This document shows positions 1-8,963 of a DNA stretch of 64,000 nucleotides, piece after piece; position 1 is the first letter of the stretch, and every line of letters begins with the position of its first letter. A program made the translations under genes and the position numbers. Source of the DNA: Pseudomonas shirazensis (GTDB lineage Bacteria > Pseudomonadota > Gammaproteobacteria > Pseudomonadales > Pseudomonadaceae); the NCBI RefSeq assembly GCF_014268785.2, contig NZ_JABWRD020000001.1, forward strand, positions 186,001-250,000, read 5' to 3'. A model generated the notes under the pieces. The model did not search any database, was not told the origin of the DNA, and was given only the letters and a program-made list of their open reading frames with translations.

Positions 1-484
1 TCAACATCTGTTCCTCGGTGAAGTAATGCTCATCGCAGTTGTTGCCTGAACCACTGCGATCAACCACCAGGAAATCATCCCGCTTTTCGATCGTCAGCAC
101 CGGGTGGTGCCAAACGCCGCGATGGTAATTGACGCCCTGCCTGCCGTTGCTGCGGAAGGCACGGACCAAACCTGATACAGGTGCATCGCCAACTGGCGCG
201 ACCACGATCAGAAACGGATTGCCGAGCAGCGGAATGAAAGCCTGGCTGCCCAGCGGATGGCGTTCGAGCATACGCACGGTCAACGGCATTTCCAGCGCGT
301 CGGCGCGGAAGATGCTGATGATGGCGTTGTCCTCAGGCTCGGCGGTTTCAACCGTGGCGAGCTTGTGGAAGCGCATGGTCGAGCCGTTGTTGATCATGAA
401 GTGGTCGCTGCCGTCGGTTTCGATCACGTCACCAAAGGGGGCGAAGGCTTCTTTGCTCAGGGGCTCGATCACTAGTGTGCGCAT
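1..484 (-). CDS. allA: Ureidoglycolate lyase AllA, 3' end cut by window
   Basis: This enzyme splits ureidoglycolate into glyoxylate and urea, the last step of allantoin breakdown, in the cytoplasm. I translated the minus strand by eye. It begins MRTLVIEPLSKEAFAPFGDV and contains the AllA-type stretches INNGSTMRFHKLA, RHPLGSQAFIPL and NYHRGVWHHPV. About 161 codons are present of a family length near 165-170, so only a few C-terminal residues are missing beyond base 1. The ATG is preceded by a purine-rich AGAAGAGA. It lies downstream of uraD and puuE on the same strand, 105 bases after uraD, and probably belongs to the same transcript. Confidence 0.93.
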   Translation of the reverse strand, partial: MRTLVIEPLSKEAFAPFGDVIETDGSDHFMINNGSTMRFHKLATVETAEPEDNAIISIFRADALEMPLTVRMLERHPLGSQAFIPLLGNPFLIVVAPVGDAPVSGLVRAFRSNGRQGVNYHRGVWHHPVLTIEKRDDFLVVDRSGSGNNCDEHYFTEEQML

Positions 485-589
485 GCTTGTTATCTCTTCT
501 TCTATGACTGGCTAATGTGGTCTTGCGCTTGCCGGTAAGGCCCTGGGTACGCTCGCGTGGCGGACTCGGGCCAGACGTTGTGGCAAGCC

Positions 590-1105
590 TTACAGCTGCA
601 GCAGGCGGAACAGCGCGATCAGGTTGATCTGCGCCAGCGCCTCTTTGAATTCGGTATCGGCATCGTTGTGAATCCGGGTTCCGAACGCCGCCAGAATCTG
701 GTGTCGGTTACTGCCCTTGACCGCCATGATGAACGGGAACTGGAACTTGGCCTTGTAGGCATCGTTGAGTTCGGTGAAGCGGGCGAACTCTTCGGCGGTG
801 CACTGGTGGATACCGGCGCCGGCCTGTTCATTGGTACTCGATTCGGTCAGCTCGCCCTGGACGGCGGCTTTGCCGGCGAGGTCCGGGTGAGCGTTGATCA
901 AGGCCAACTGGTCGGCGTGGCTGGCGCTGAGCAGGATGTCGCTCATGCGCTGATGTAGGGCTTCGATCTGGTCCAGCTCGGCCAGTTGACCGAGGTCATA
1001 GGCCTTCTCGGCCACCCACGGCGAGTGCTCGTAGATGTCGGCAAAGGCGCTGACGAACGCGTCACGGCTCAGGGTCGAAGGGGTCAGGGTCTTGAAGGCG
1101 GTCAT
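590..1105 (-). CDS. uraD: OHCU decarboxylase
   Basis: This enzyme decarboxylates 2-oxo-4-hydroxy-4-carboxy-5-ureidoimidazoline to S-allantoin, the third step of urate breakdown after urate hydroxylation and HIU hydrolysis. It has 171 residues, the normal family length. It carries the hallmark HPDLAG motif with the likely catalytic histidine at residue 73, the following SSTNEQAGAG stretch, and the FPFIMAVKG segment that closes the active site. The start codon overlaps the puuE stop codon (ATGA), so the two are translationally coupled in one operon. The substrate comes from HiuH, encoded across the divergent promoter region. Confidence 0.96.
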   Translation of the reverse strand: MTAFKTLTPSTLSRDAFVSAFADIYEHSPWVAEKAYDLGQLAELDQIEALHQRMSDILLSASHADQLALINAHPDLAGKAAVQGELTESSTNEQAGAGIHQCTAEEFARFTELNDAYKAKFQFPFIMAVKGSNRHQILAAFGTRIHNDADTEFKEALAQINLIALFRLLQL

Positions 1106-2031
1106 CAGGCGTTCTCGTTCTGGTACGGGTGGGTGGTGTGCCAGTGGCGGGCGATGTCCACGCGACGGGCAAACCAGACCTGGTCATGGCTCTTGGCGTA
1201 TTCGACGAAGCGCTTCAGCGCTGCCAGCCGCGCCGGGCGACCGACCAACCGGCAGTGCAGGCCGATCGAGAGCATCTTCGGCGCTTCGGCGCCTTCTTCG
1301 TAGAGCACATCAAAGGCGTCCTTGAGGTACTGGAAGAACTGCTCGCCACAGTTGAAGCCCTGCACCTGGGTGAAGCGCATGTCGTTGGTGTCGAGGGTGT
1401 ACGGGATCACCAGATGCGGCTTGCCGGTCGGGTTGTTCGGCTCCCAGTAGGGCAGATCGTCGTCGTAGGTGTCGCTGTCGTAGAGGAAACCGCCTTCTTC
1501 CATCACCAGCCGACGCGTGTTGGCGCCGGTACGACCGGTGTACCAGCCCAGTGGGCGCTCGCCGGTCAGCTCGGTGAGGATGCGGATGGCTTCGAGCATG
1601 TGCTCGCGCTCCTGCGCCTCGTCCATGTTCTGGTAGTCGATCCAGCGGTAGCCGTGGCTGCAGATCTCATGGCCAGCTTCGGCCATGGCGCGGATCACAT
1701 CCGGGTGGCGCTGCGCGGCCATGGCCACGGCGAAGATGGTCAGCGGTACGCCGGTATCCTTGAACAGCTTGAGCAGGCGCCATACCCCGGCACGGCTACC
1801 ATACTCGTACAACGACTCCATGCTCATGTTGCGCTGGCCCTGCAGCGGCTGGGCGGCAACCATCTCGGACAGGAAGGCTTCGGACTCCTTGTCCCCGTGC
1901 AGAATGTTGCGCTCGCCGCCTTCTTCGTAGTTGAGCACGAAAGACAGCGCAATGCGGGCGTTGCCCGGCCATTGCGGGTGAGGTGGGTTGTTGCCGTAGC
2001 CGATCAGGTCGCGAGGATAGTCAGCGCTCAC
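1105..2031 (-). CDS. puuE: Allantoinase PuuE, NodB-type
   Basis: PuuE hydrolyses allantoin to allantoate. It belongs to the polysaccharide-deacetylase (NodB) fold group of allantoinases, which is unrelated to the metal-dependent AllB family. The protein opens with SADYPRDLIGYGNNPPHPQW, as PuuE proteins do, and contains SFVLNYEEGGE and the EICSHGYRW region. I chose the GTG at 2031 (308 residues) because AAGGAAG lies a few bases upstream and the family starts there; the open frame continues 52 codons further upstream but that part resembles no protein. The first gene of a puuE-uraD-allA transcript, it has a TTGTATACAA palindrome 78 bases before the start. Confidence 0.95.
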   Translation of the reverse strand: MSADYPRDLIGYGNNPPHPQWPGNARIALSFVLNYEEGGERNILHGDKESEAFLSEMVAAQPLQGQRNMSMESLYEYGSRAGVWRLLKLFKDTGVPLTIFAVAMAAQRHPDVIRAMAEAGHEICSHGYRWIDYQNMDEAQEREHMLEAIRILTELTGERPLGWYTGRTGANTRRLVMEEGGFLYDSDTYDDDLPYWEPNNPTGKPHLVIPYTLDTNDMRFTQVQGFNCGEQFFQYLKDAFDVLYEEGAEAPKMLSIGLHCRLVGRPARLAALKRFVEYAKSHDQVWFARRVDIARHWHTTHPYQNENA

Positions 2032-2108
2032 TGCAGTCTTCCTTCTTGTACGTTGTGCAGGTGATGGGTGGACCCGCGTCGGGTTGTCGCACTCACCGGA
2101 TGGGCTGA

Positions 2109-2118
2109 TTGTATACAA
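2109..2118. promoter_or_regulatory. Candidate operator TTGTATACAA before puuE
   Basis: A perfect 10-base palindrome 78 bases before the puuE start. Near-identical TTGTGTACAA copies stand before hiuH and beside the purine permease and GntR genes. GntR-family repressors often use short palindromes of this kind, and the nearby GntR/FCD gene at 10976 is the obvious candidate regulator. The regulator assignment is inference. Confidence 0.5.
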
Positions 2119-2303
2119 CTTCTGAAATCTTTTGTAAGCCTGTTTTTCCGCATTTCTGCCCTTTTGTCGCTTGAGAACCGGTTGCAAGAAACCTGCCCAT
2201 CTGGTCAGCTAACGCTCCTTGTACGCAGGTTAGGCCTTTATCCGCTGCTGTGTCGCGGTTTTTTTTCGGCGGCGCGGGGGCTGTCACGGGAGAGCTTAAA
2301 AAA

Positions 2304-2313
2304 TTGTGTACAA
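2304..2313. promoter_or_regulatory. Candidate operator TTGTGTACAA before hiuH
   Basis: Differs by one base from the perfect palindrome before puuE and is identical to the copy at 10763. It lies 107 bases before the hiuH start codon. Confidence 0.45.
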
Positions 2314-2419
2314 TCTGAAGTCAAAGTGTCTTAATGGCTTCATTCCCACTCACGGCGGGCACTGATCTGGTGCCGTCGAGTATTTTCTGCCCACGATTTG
2401 AACAAGAGGCGACAAGCAC

Positions 2420-2773
2420 ATGGGACGTTTGACCACTCACGTACTGGATGCCGCGCATGGCTGCCCGGGCAGCTCGATCAAGGTTGAGTTGTACCGTGTC
2501 GAAGGCCAGCAGCTGGAACTGGTGAACAGCGCACTGACCAACAGCGACGGCCGCGTCGATGCGCCGCTGCTGCAGGGCGACGACTACCGTACCGGCGTGT
2601 ACCAGTTGCAGTTCAGTGCTGGAGATTATTACCGAGCTCGGGGCGTGGCGTTGCCAGACGCGGCGTTCCTGGATGTTGTAGTGCTGCGCTTCGGGGTTGA
2701 TGAGCAACAAGAGCATTATCACGTGCCCCTGTTGATCTCGCCCTACAGCTACTCGACCTATCGCGGAAGCTAG
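2420..2773 (+). CDS. hiuH: 5-hydroxyisourate hydrolase (transthyretin-like)
   Basis: HiuH hydrolyses 5-hydroxyisourate to OHCU, feeding UraD. It is a 117-residue protein of the transthyretin-related family, with the N-terminal LTTHVLDAAHG segment that contributes an active-site histidine, a central DGRVD, and the diagnostic C-terminal tetrapeptide YRGS that separates enzymes of this family from transthyretin hormone carriers. No signal peptide is visible, so it is cytoplasmic. It is transcribed divergently from puuE-uraD-allA and is followed at once by a strong terminator. A decayed copy of its last codons and terminator occurs at about 4915-5020. Confidence 0.96.
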   Translation: MGRLTTHVLDAAHGCPGSSIKVELYRVEGQQLELVNSALTNSDGRVDAPLLQGDDYRTGVYQLQFSAGDYYRARGVALPDAAFLDVVVLRFGVDEQQEHYHVPLLISPYSYSTYRGS

Positions 2774-2805
2774 TTGGTCGCTAGAAGAATCTTCGTAGGT
2801 CTTTG

Positions 2806-2834
2806 GCCCGCTCTCACACTGGCGGGCTTTTTTT
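2806..2834 (+). terminator. Rho-independent terminator of hiuH
   Basis: GCCCGC and GCGGGC pair across a 10-base loop and are followed by seven T residues, 33 bases after the hiuH stop codon. A degenerate version of the same structure is found near 4985-5016. Confidence 0.9.
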
Positions 2835-2951
2835 CGTCTGGGGTTTTTGATTCTGAGCGGGTGATTTAGTTGGTTACGCGGCGTGGTCAGGGCGATTGGT
2901 CGTCTACAATGATGTTTTCCTATGTGACGATGGTCAAGGGGTAAGATTGTT

Positions 2952-3838
2952 TCATTTACGCTTCCTTTCAGATAAGTCATCTGCAGGCACTTCTAATGCC
3001 TCGGCAGGCGGTGGCGCCCCCTTGACATTGAATAAGCGGCAGACCACGTACCAGCAAATTGCTAAAGAGAGGTTGTAGGGGAAGAGAATCGCCCAGAACG
3101 GAAGCATCCAAGTTTTCTTCCCCGCATTTCACCCCTTTCGCCACTGCGCCAAGGCGCGTAATGCCGCCATGCTTGTAATGGTGTGAGGCAAATCTCATGC
3201 AGAGGGATATAGAGCCAATTAGGTTCGCCGGGTGGCGGTAGCTTGTCCGGGCCGTGATCCATGAAGCAGCGCAAATATTCCCAAGCCTGCGCGACATGCT
3301 TGATGTCCGCTTCCGTTGGTTCGTTACTATCGATCCATAGACAATCTTTTTGATGGAGGCTACCGTCTTCACGCCGTGGAGCAAATGCCAGTGCGTAGCA
3401 ATTGCTAAAAGAAGCACCGCCATATTCGATGCGCTTGAACAATCCGCCGTGAACATTTTCCCAATCAAAAATTACCAGTCTTCTTAAGCGTTGGTAATAG
3501 ATTTTTTTGGTAGTGCGGTTTAGATAGAAGGCTGATAGTCCTTTTATGTACCAAATTCGATAGGCTAGAAAGGGCGCAAAAATAAAGGGTGAAAGTAGGA
3601 GCATGGCTAATAGGTCGTATTCTCCTTCGAATGAGAAGTCTAGGCCCAAGATTTTTGGGTAAACAAGAATCGCCATCGCCACAATCATGGCAGTGTATAA
3701 TTTTCCCATGAATACGGAGTCGGTAACCCAGGGGTTGCGGAGAACCAGTACTTCAGCGGAAAGGATGATCGTTTGATCTGCGATTCTGGGTGGTTCTGTG
3801 ATGGGGTGTTTGGTTGTAAACAGCCAAATGACCGACAT
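2952..3838 (-). pseudogene. Putative T6SS immunity paralogue, copy 3, frameshifted
   Basis: Third and most distal of three tandem paralogues after the VasX-like toxin. The open frame gives 258 residues ending at 3062. It matches the other two copies until residue about 239 (motifs LRNPWVTDSVFMGKLYTAM, NGGLFKRIEY-like, LWIDSNEPTE, YEICLTP-like and WRHYAPWR) and then leaves the family sequence. At about 3123 a single base is missing compared with copy 2 (CCCCGC against CCCCTGC on the plus strand). Restoring it regains the shared ending, LPFWAILFPYNLS then WYVVCRLFNVK, to a stop at 2952-2954. As it stands the last membrane segment is lost. Two N-terminal hydrophobic segments remain. Either a real decay event or a sequencing error. 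Confidence 0.75.
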
Positions 3839-4034
3839 GTTTGTTGTCCTAGGATGTAGAGCTTTAATACGTGGCCTGGCGCGCGCTCATTGCGGGGGTG
3901 TAAGGCTTTTGTCATGGGGTTGTGACGATTTTCGGCAAGTACGACATGTTTCATCTGAGCTTTCTTTCAGGTAAATCGCTGGGTACGTAAAATGCCTCGG
4001 CGGGTGGTGGCGCTGCCTTAACGTTGAACATGCG

Positions 4035-4835
4035 TCAGATCACGTACCAGCTAACTGCTACTGAGAGGTTGTAAGGAAATAGAATGGCCCAAAAGGGTAG
4101 CATCCAAGTTTTCTTCCCCTGCATCTCACCGGCCTCACCTGTACGCCACGGAGCGTAGTGTCGCCATGCTTGTGATGGCGTTAGACAGATTTCGTATAGC
4201 GGTGTATATAGCCAATTGGGTTCGCCCGAGGGTGGCAATTTCGCAGTACCGTGGTCCATAAAATGACGCAGGTATTCCCAAACCTGTGCAACATATTTGA
4301 CGTCAGGCTCTGTTGGTTCGTTACTATCGATCCATAGGCCGTCTTTTTTATGGAGGCTACCATCTTTACGGTGGGGGGCAATTATCAGTGCGTAGTTAGT
4401 GCTAAACGCAGATCCAGCGAATTCAATGCGCTTGAACAACCCCCCATTGACTTCATTCCAGTCAAAGGTAATGAGCGTACTAAATCGTTTGTAGTAAATT
4501 GCTTTCGTCAGTCGGTTGAGGTAAATGTTGGATAATTTCTTTATGTAGATGATTCGATAAATTAAAAAGGGTGCGAAGGTGAAAGGGGTGAGTAGATACA
4601 TGGTCATGAGGTCGCAGGCACCTTCGAATGAGTTTTCAGGATCCAGTGTCCACGGATATACCAGTGCGGCCATTCCTATTATCATTGCTGTGTAGAGTTT
4701 GCCCATGAATACGGAGTCAGTCACCCAAGGGTTGCGCAGAGTAAGTACATTGGAAGAGATGTTTGAAACCTGGCTCGCAAATTTAGGTTCCTCCCTGTGC
4801 TGGTCTTTTGTTGTGAATAGCCAAGTGATTGACAT
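4035..4835 (-). CDS. Putative T6SS immunity membrane protein, copy 2, shortened by stop
   Basis: Middle copy of the array, 266 residues. It has the family pattern: a short N-terminal part, a conserved LRNPWVTDSVFMGKLYTAM, two hydrophobic segments near residues 45-62 and 76-98, a soluble middle with NGGLFKRIEF, LWIDSNEPTE and a WEYLRHFMDHG motif, then a third hydrophobic segment LPFWAILFPYNLSVAVSWY. The stop at 4035-4037 is TGA where both other copies have TGC (Cys). After it the frame stays open and family-like for 27 codons (RMFNVKAAPPPAEA onward) to a second stop at 3951. All three membrane segments survive, so it may still work. I think the domain is DUF6708; the immunity role is inferred from position. 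Confidence 0.7.
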   Translation of the reverse strand: MSITWLFTTKDQHREEPKFASQVSNISSNVLTLRNPWVTDSVFMGKLYTAMIIGMAALVYPWTLDPENSFEGACDLMTMYLLTPFTFAPFLIYRIIYIKKLSNIYLNRLTKAIYYKRFSTLITFDWNEVNGGLFKRIEFAGSAFSTNYALIIAPHRKDGSLHKKDGLWIDSNEPTEPDVKYVAQVWEYLRHFMDHGTAKLPPSGEPNWLYTPLYEICLTPSQAWRHYAPWRTGEAGEMQGKKTWMLPFWAILFPYNLSVAVSWYVI

Positions 4836-4914
4836 GTATTAATTCTCCAGTGTGAGTTTGGTGGTTAAGCTCAAATCCTCGGTCGTGTCTTGATTTAATT
4901 AATGGTTTATATCT

Positions 4915-5020
4915 ATTTCAGTCTCGCGTTTCATTTGCTCGATCTATATGGAGAGCTAGCTGATTGCTCGAAAATCTTCCTAGGCCTTTTGGTCCAATCT
5001 CAGGGCGGCGGGCTTTTGCG
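4915..5020 (+). repeat. Decayed duplicate of the hiuH 3' end and terminator
   Basis: Ungapped comparison of 4922-4959 with the last 38 bases of hiuH (2736-2773) gives 26 identical positions by my count, with the TAG stop codon at the same offset. The similarity continues through AATCTTC-TAGG and a degenerate GGCGGGCTTTT terminator arm. The remnant is not expressed as a gene. It separates the intact immunity copy from the two damaged ones. Confidence 0.7.
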
Positions 5021-5077
5021 GCTGTTGCTTCCGGTTATGATCGGGTGGTTTGCTTGGTCGCGCAATGCAATCGGGTG

Positions 5078-5968
5078 CTATTGGTTTTCTTCTTGAGTTT
5101 GCCCGAGAGTTTTAACTAAAGCTTCAGCGGGGGCAGGGGCTTCGCGGATTTTGAACAATTTGCAAAGGTAATACCAGCAGATGGCGACGGTCATGTTGTA
5201 CGGGAGCAGGATCGCCCAGAACGGTAGTTGCCAGTTTCTCTTGCCTTGCATTTCACCAGCTTCGCCGGTGCGCCAAGGAACATAATGGCTCCATGCTTTT
5301 GCGGGTGGTAGAGCAACCTCTTGAATTGGTCTGTGCCACCAGTTAGATTCGGTACAAAGAGGAAGCTTGTAAGGGCCGTGTTCCATAAAATGACGAAGGT
5401 ACTCCCACACTTCAGCAACATGTTTGGCGCTGGAGTCATTGGGTTCATTGCTGTCGATCCAAAGACAAACTTTTTTATGGGCTGTACCATCTTGGCTGCC
5501 CCGTGAAAATGCCAAGCCATAGCTTGTTGTAAATGATGAGCCACTGAACTCTGTACGTTTGAATAAGCCGCCTTCAGTGTTGCTCCAGTCAAGTGTGTGT
5601 GTGGTTTGCAGTTTCCTGCAGTATATTTTTTTTGTAACTCGATTAAAGTAGACGTTCGAGAGGTTTTTTATTAAAAATACGCGATAAGCTAAAAACGGAA
5701 CGAATATGAAAGGTGCAAATAACAGTAGGCCTGCAAATAGATACGCGCCTTCTAGGTCGTAATTGGCGTCAGGTTCGTGGAGGTAAGGGTATGTAAAGAG
5801 CATGGTTGTGATGATTGCCGCAGCATATAGCTTTCCCATAAATATAGAATCAGATATCCATGGGTTTCGCAAGACCAAGATGTAATTAGATATGCTTAAA
5901 AACTGTCCTGATATTTTTGGAGTAGTATGGGTCGATGTTTTGGCGTTGAATAGCCACATTATTGACAT
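5078..5968 (-). CDS. Putative T6SS immunity membrane protein, copy 1, intact
   Basis: First gene after the toxin and the only full-length copy, 296 residues from the ATG at 5968. That ATG is four bases after the toxin stop codon and matches the start of the other copies (MSIMWLF, MSITWLF, MSVIWLF). The open frame extends 76 codons upstream inside the toxin gene, which I reject. It has hydrophobic segments near residues 45-60 and 78-100, a soluble core with GGLFKRTEFSG, CLWIDSNEPND and WEYLRHFMEHG, and a third segment LPFWAILLPYNMTVAICWYY, then a polar tail. Tight coupling to a pore-forming-type toxin and an inner-membrane topology fit an immunity protein like those that protect against VasX. 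Base composition is visibly AT-rich. Function is inferred. Confidence 0.75.
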   Translation of the reverse strand: MSIMWLFNAKTSTHTTPKISGQFLSISNYILVLRNPWISDSIFMGKLYAAAIITTMLFTYPYLHEPDANYDLEGAYLFAGLLLFAPFIFVPFLAYRVFLIKNLSNVYFNRVTKKIYCRKLQTTHTLDWSNTEGGLFKRTEFSGSSFTTSYGLAFSRGSQDGTAHKKVCLWIDSNEPNDSSAKHVAEVWEYLRHFMEHGPYKLPLCTESNWWHRPIQEVALPPAKAWSHYVPWRTGEAGEMQGKRNWQLPFWAILLPYNMTVAICWYYLCKLFKIREAPAPAEALVKTLGQTQEENQ

Positions 5969-5972
5969 TGCT

Positions 5973-8963
5973 TTATTTTCCCAGTCGGAACTTTGCAGTT
6001 GAGCTAGTTTGGCCGTCCAGTCCTTGCTTAGGCTTAAAGCTAATTTTGAGTACGGCGTATGTCTTATCTTGTACTTCTTTTTTAAAATGTAAGACCAGGC
6101 CTTGCCGGGTGGTGTAGCACGTTGGAGTGATTGTAGTGACCGTATGGTCGCTGTCGGTGTATTCGAGAAGATCCGCTGCCCATTCGCTTTGCCCAATTAT
6201 AAACTCGCGTAGGAGTATGGTGAATTCCACGGTAGGGGCTATTTTGCTTGTCTCGTTGTAGATAATATCTGTCCAGTTAGGTGGGCTCCAGAAATCGTTA
6301 GCGCTCCATGTGCTGGCCAAACCGTTCAGACCCATCTCATGTGCCTCGGTTGAAGAAAGCATGATCGGCGCATAGAACGTGGAGTACCAAGCTTGAATTT
6401 CTTTGCTTAGATTATGGTAGTTAGGTAGTTTTTTATCATGGTCTAAATGGATGTCCAGCCTAGACTCCCCATCGTTCGAGCGACTGCCAAATATACTGCG
6501 AACTGCCCATAGCTCTATGGGGTTGTGGAGTCGCTCGCTGGACCTCGCATATAGGTACATTCCTCCGGCAATAGCACCAGCGCCTAGCAATACTATGGCT
6601 GCAGCCGCCCAACCTGCGAACGGTACTACGCTGATCAGTCCTGCTACTGCAAAGCTACCCTCCAGTACTAGGAAAGAGCCTGCTGCGAACGAGATTCCGC
6701 CCGCAGCAGTGTAAGCGCCAGCCATTAAATCGCCATTCTGTTTTTGGCGATAAGCTTTTGCGAAGTCTGAGTGCAGCCCCAAGATCATAGCTGGGTAGCC
6801 TGTTAAGCGCGCGAACAGCTTGCTGTCGAGGAATCTCACGAGACTGTTACCAAATGCAATACCTGGGGCTGAGGGGTTTAGTCTCAGTACTAGTGCCTTC
6901 TGTGCCGCTCGCGCACTTACTAAGGTCGCGGCCGTTGCGCCCATCACGCCAAATATAGATGAAGCGAGCCCTGTTATGTATTCAAGTCCATCATTGTCTA
7001 GTAAGTTGTTGTAAGCGGTCCTCAGGCTTATCAAGTTGAACCAGAGCATGCCTGAGTTAGCTGCTGCTCCTGCTGTTGAAGCGAGCAGGCCCAGTAAGCT
7101 GGGTTTGGCCCGAGAGATTTCAGTTATTTCCAAAGTCACCGTGCGAGTGCCAGTAATGCGCAGCGTTTTTATCTCTTCAACCTGAGCCATGGCGGTCCTC
7201 AGGTAACGTTCCACCTCTTGACTGAAAGGATTGTCGCGCACGAGCTGATCGGTGATGCTGTACCGCGCGGCTAGTAGACCCAGAGCCTTCTCGGCATTTG
7301 CTTCTGATGCTGCCAGTAACACTTGCTGACGCAAGGTATGGCTGGCGTCCCAGCGGGTCTGACCCCTCATCCGCTTGAGAACGATTGTGGTGACGGACTG
7401 GGCAGTAAGGTCAGTAATGCCGGCTGTTGCAGGGAAGCGCCCGGCGAGTCCTTGGATGACGCTGTCGCTAGTCCCGAGCAAGCTCCCTATTGCGTCAGCC
7501 TTATCTTTAAGTGGATTGAACGGTGCCAGTGCCACGTATAGCAGGCTTTCATGCTGGTCGAACCACTGCTCCAAGCGCTTGAAACGGCGATCCTCGTCTT
7601 CTGTGCCTAGCGCAGGTTGGCTCATGGGGTTGATCAGTAGAGCGAGGGACATCTCCAATCCGCGGGCGGAGGTGCAGTCATCACGGTCATAGCTAGCCAG
7701 CGCTGCAGCAAGGCTGGTGGGTTCATCGATATGCTGGTTTTCGGCTGTAGCCAGCCAGATGTCATGGTCGTTACTGGCTTGCAGGGCTTGTTTGCGCAGC
7801 ACGTCAATACGCTTTTCCAGCTCATCGCGTTCGGCAAGGAATCTAAGGTATTTGTCCGTATCAATCCGCAAACCGAGCCGTGCGCCGTGCTCCGAGTAGT
7901 TCTCGTGGGTTAGTGCTCGGTAACGTGCCTCGGCGGCAGGCGGCCATGGGCGGCCTTTTGATATGCTCAGCTGGCGCGCTGCTTCATCTATCGAACGTCG
8001 AGGCCGGGCCGGATACATGCTGACCAGTGTCTTGTCGAGCAGCATCGCCACCAGGTTGCGGTGGTGGAAGTCGCGGCTTTGTGGGCTCAGCCGCTCCGCG
8101 TCCAGACGAAAGCACTTGGGCACGCAGGCCTGCTCGGAACTCGGCTCAGGCTCATGGGGATACAGTTGCTCGGACGGGATCAGATCGCGCATCTGGTGCT
8201 GATAGGCCGAAACCGACAGGCTCAGGTCCAGCGCCATGCCTTCTGCGTCATTGAGCGCAACCACCGCCGGGATCTTCGGCTGGGTATACGGGTACTGGCG
8301 GAGCATCGCGGCCAGCGAGCCCATCGGCAAAGTTTCCTTTATCGGGTGGCTGCTCCAGGTCAAAGACATGCGTCGGTCTTCGGGCTTGAAGTCTTCAACC
8401 CAGTCCTTCAGCGCGCTGACCGGCAATACATGCTGCTGGGTCGAGGGCTGCTTGCTGCCGGCGACCAGCTCAGCAGTATCCAGCAAACGCATATGCCGCC
8501 CGCGCAGAGCCTCAGACTGGCAAATTCGGGCGGTCATGGCTTTGGTCCACAGGTGCGGGCTGTAAGCGATCCAGACTTCTTTGCCGGCCTCGGCGCTGGT
8601 GTCGGCCCAGACCCAGCCGAGGGTACGGCTGCCCATATAGCGTTTACGTCGGTTGTAGCAATCAAGGCCGCAATAGCGCAGTTCCTGATAGTGGCCGTCG
8701 CCGTCGTATTCGTGGATGACCAGCTTTTCGCGTTTCGTCCCCTTCATGAACACATACACATAGCCCGGGCGCAGAGCACGTAGGGTGTAGGCGGAGTGCT
8801 GCAGCGGGGCAAAGCCTTGTTCGAGGTTGAGACTGGACTCCGCATAGCGACATGCTGGCGCATCGGCGGGCCGCGGGACGATGGCGTAACGCACCGGCAG
8901 GATGGGCACGCGGCCGCTGCAGGTGGGACCTGAGGTTGCGCAACTGACTGGAGGCTCGCTCAT
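5973..8963 (-). CDS. VasX-like type VI secretion effector, predicted pore-former
   Basis: A 996-residue protein. The N-terminal 150 residues ([31 protein letters not shown], then the [12 protein letters not shown] stretch) match what I know as the VasX N-terminal region, found in T6SS effectors of the VasX/BTH_I2691 type. A long charged middle follows. Hydrophobic segments lie near residues 622-640, 663-686, 716-728, 747-768 and 772-805; the last is a long Ala/Gly/Val helical hairpin as in colicin-like pore-formers. About 190 polar residues close the protein. There is no signal peptide, as expected for T6SS cargo, and no vgrG, PAAR or DUF4123 adaptor gene in the window, so delivery must depend on genes elsewhere. 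No clear Shine-Dalgarno precedes the ATG. VasX of Vibrio cholerae inserts into membranes; pore formation here is inferred. Confidence 0.82.
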   Translation of the reverse strand: MSEPPVSCATSGPTCSGRVPILPVRYAIVPRPADAPACRYAESSLNLEQGFAPLQHSAYTLRALRPGYVYVFMKGTKREKLVIHEYDGDGHYQELRYCGLDCYNRRKRYMGSRTLGWVWADTSAEAGKEVWIAYSPHLWTKAMTARICQSEALRGRHMRLLDTAELVAGSKQPSTQQHVLPVSALKDWVEDFKPEDRRMSLTWSSHPIKETLPMGSLAAMLRQYPYTQPKIPAVVALNDAEGMALDLSLSVSAYQHQMRDLIPSEQLYPHEPEPSSEQACVPKCFRLDAERLSPQSRDFHHRNLVAMLLDKTLVSMYPARPRRSIDEAARQLSISKGRPWPPAAEARYRALTHENYSEHGARLGLRIDTDKYLRFLAERDELEKRIDVLRKQALQASNDHDIWLATAENQHIDEPTSLAAALASYDRDDCTSARGLEMSLALLINPMSQPALGTEDEDRRFKRLEQWFDQHESLLYVALAPFNPLKDKADAIGSLLGTSDSVIQGLAGRFPATAGITDLTAQSVTTIVLKRMRGQTRWDASHTLRQQVLLAASEANAEKALGLLAARYSITDQLVRDNPFSQEVERYLRTAMAQVEEIKTLRITGTRTVTLEITEISRAKPSLLGLLASTAGAAANSGMLWFNLISLRTAYNNLLDNDGLEYITGLASSIFGVMGATAATLVSARAAQKALVLRLNPSAPGIAFGNSLVRFLDSKLFARLTGYPAMILGLHSDFAKAYRQKQNGDLMAGAYTAAGGISFAAGSFLVLEGSFAVAGLISVVPFAGWAAAAIVLLGAGAIAGGMYLYARSSERLHNPIELWAVRSIFGSRSNDGESRLDIHLDHDKKLPNYHNLSKEIQAWYSTFYAPIMLSSTEAHEMGLNGLASTWSANDFWSPPNWTDIIYNETSKIAPTVEFTILLREFIIGQSEWAADLLEYTDSDHTVTTITPTCYTTRQGLVLHFKKEVQDKTYAVLKISFKPKQGLDGQTSSTAKFRLGK

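Larger units (their letters stand above)
2032..2419. promoter_or_regulatory. Divergent promoter region between puuE and hiuH
   Basis: This is 388 bases without a credible gene. It holds two TTGTRTACAA-type palindromes, one near each gene (listed separately), and must contain the promoters for the puuE-uraD-allA operon on the minus strand and hiuH on the plus strand. Open frames crossing it have no recognisable content. I see no riboswitch-like fold. Confidence 0.7.

Noticed and set aside
2032..2187. N-terminal extension of puuE by 52 codons
   Set aside because: The family starts at the GTG at 2031, which has a good ribosome site; the extension overlaps the promoter palindrome.
2068..2334. 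Open frames of 60-90 codons on both strands between puuE and hiuH
   Set aside because: They resemble no protein, lack ribosome sites and cross the operators of the divergent promoter region.
5969..6196. N-terminal extension of immunity copy 1 into the toxin gene
   Set aside because: The two paralogues begin at the position matching 5968, and the extension is out of frame with the coding toxin gene.
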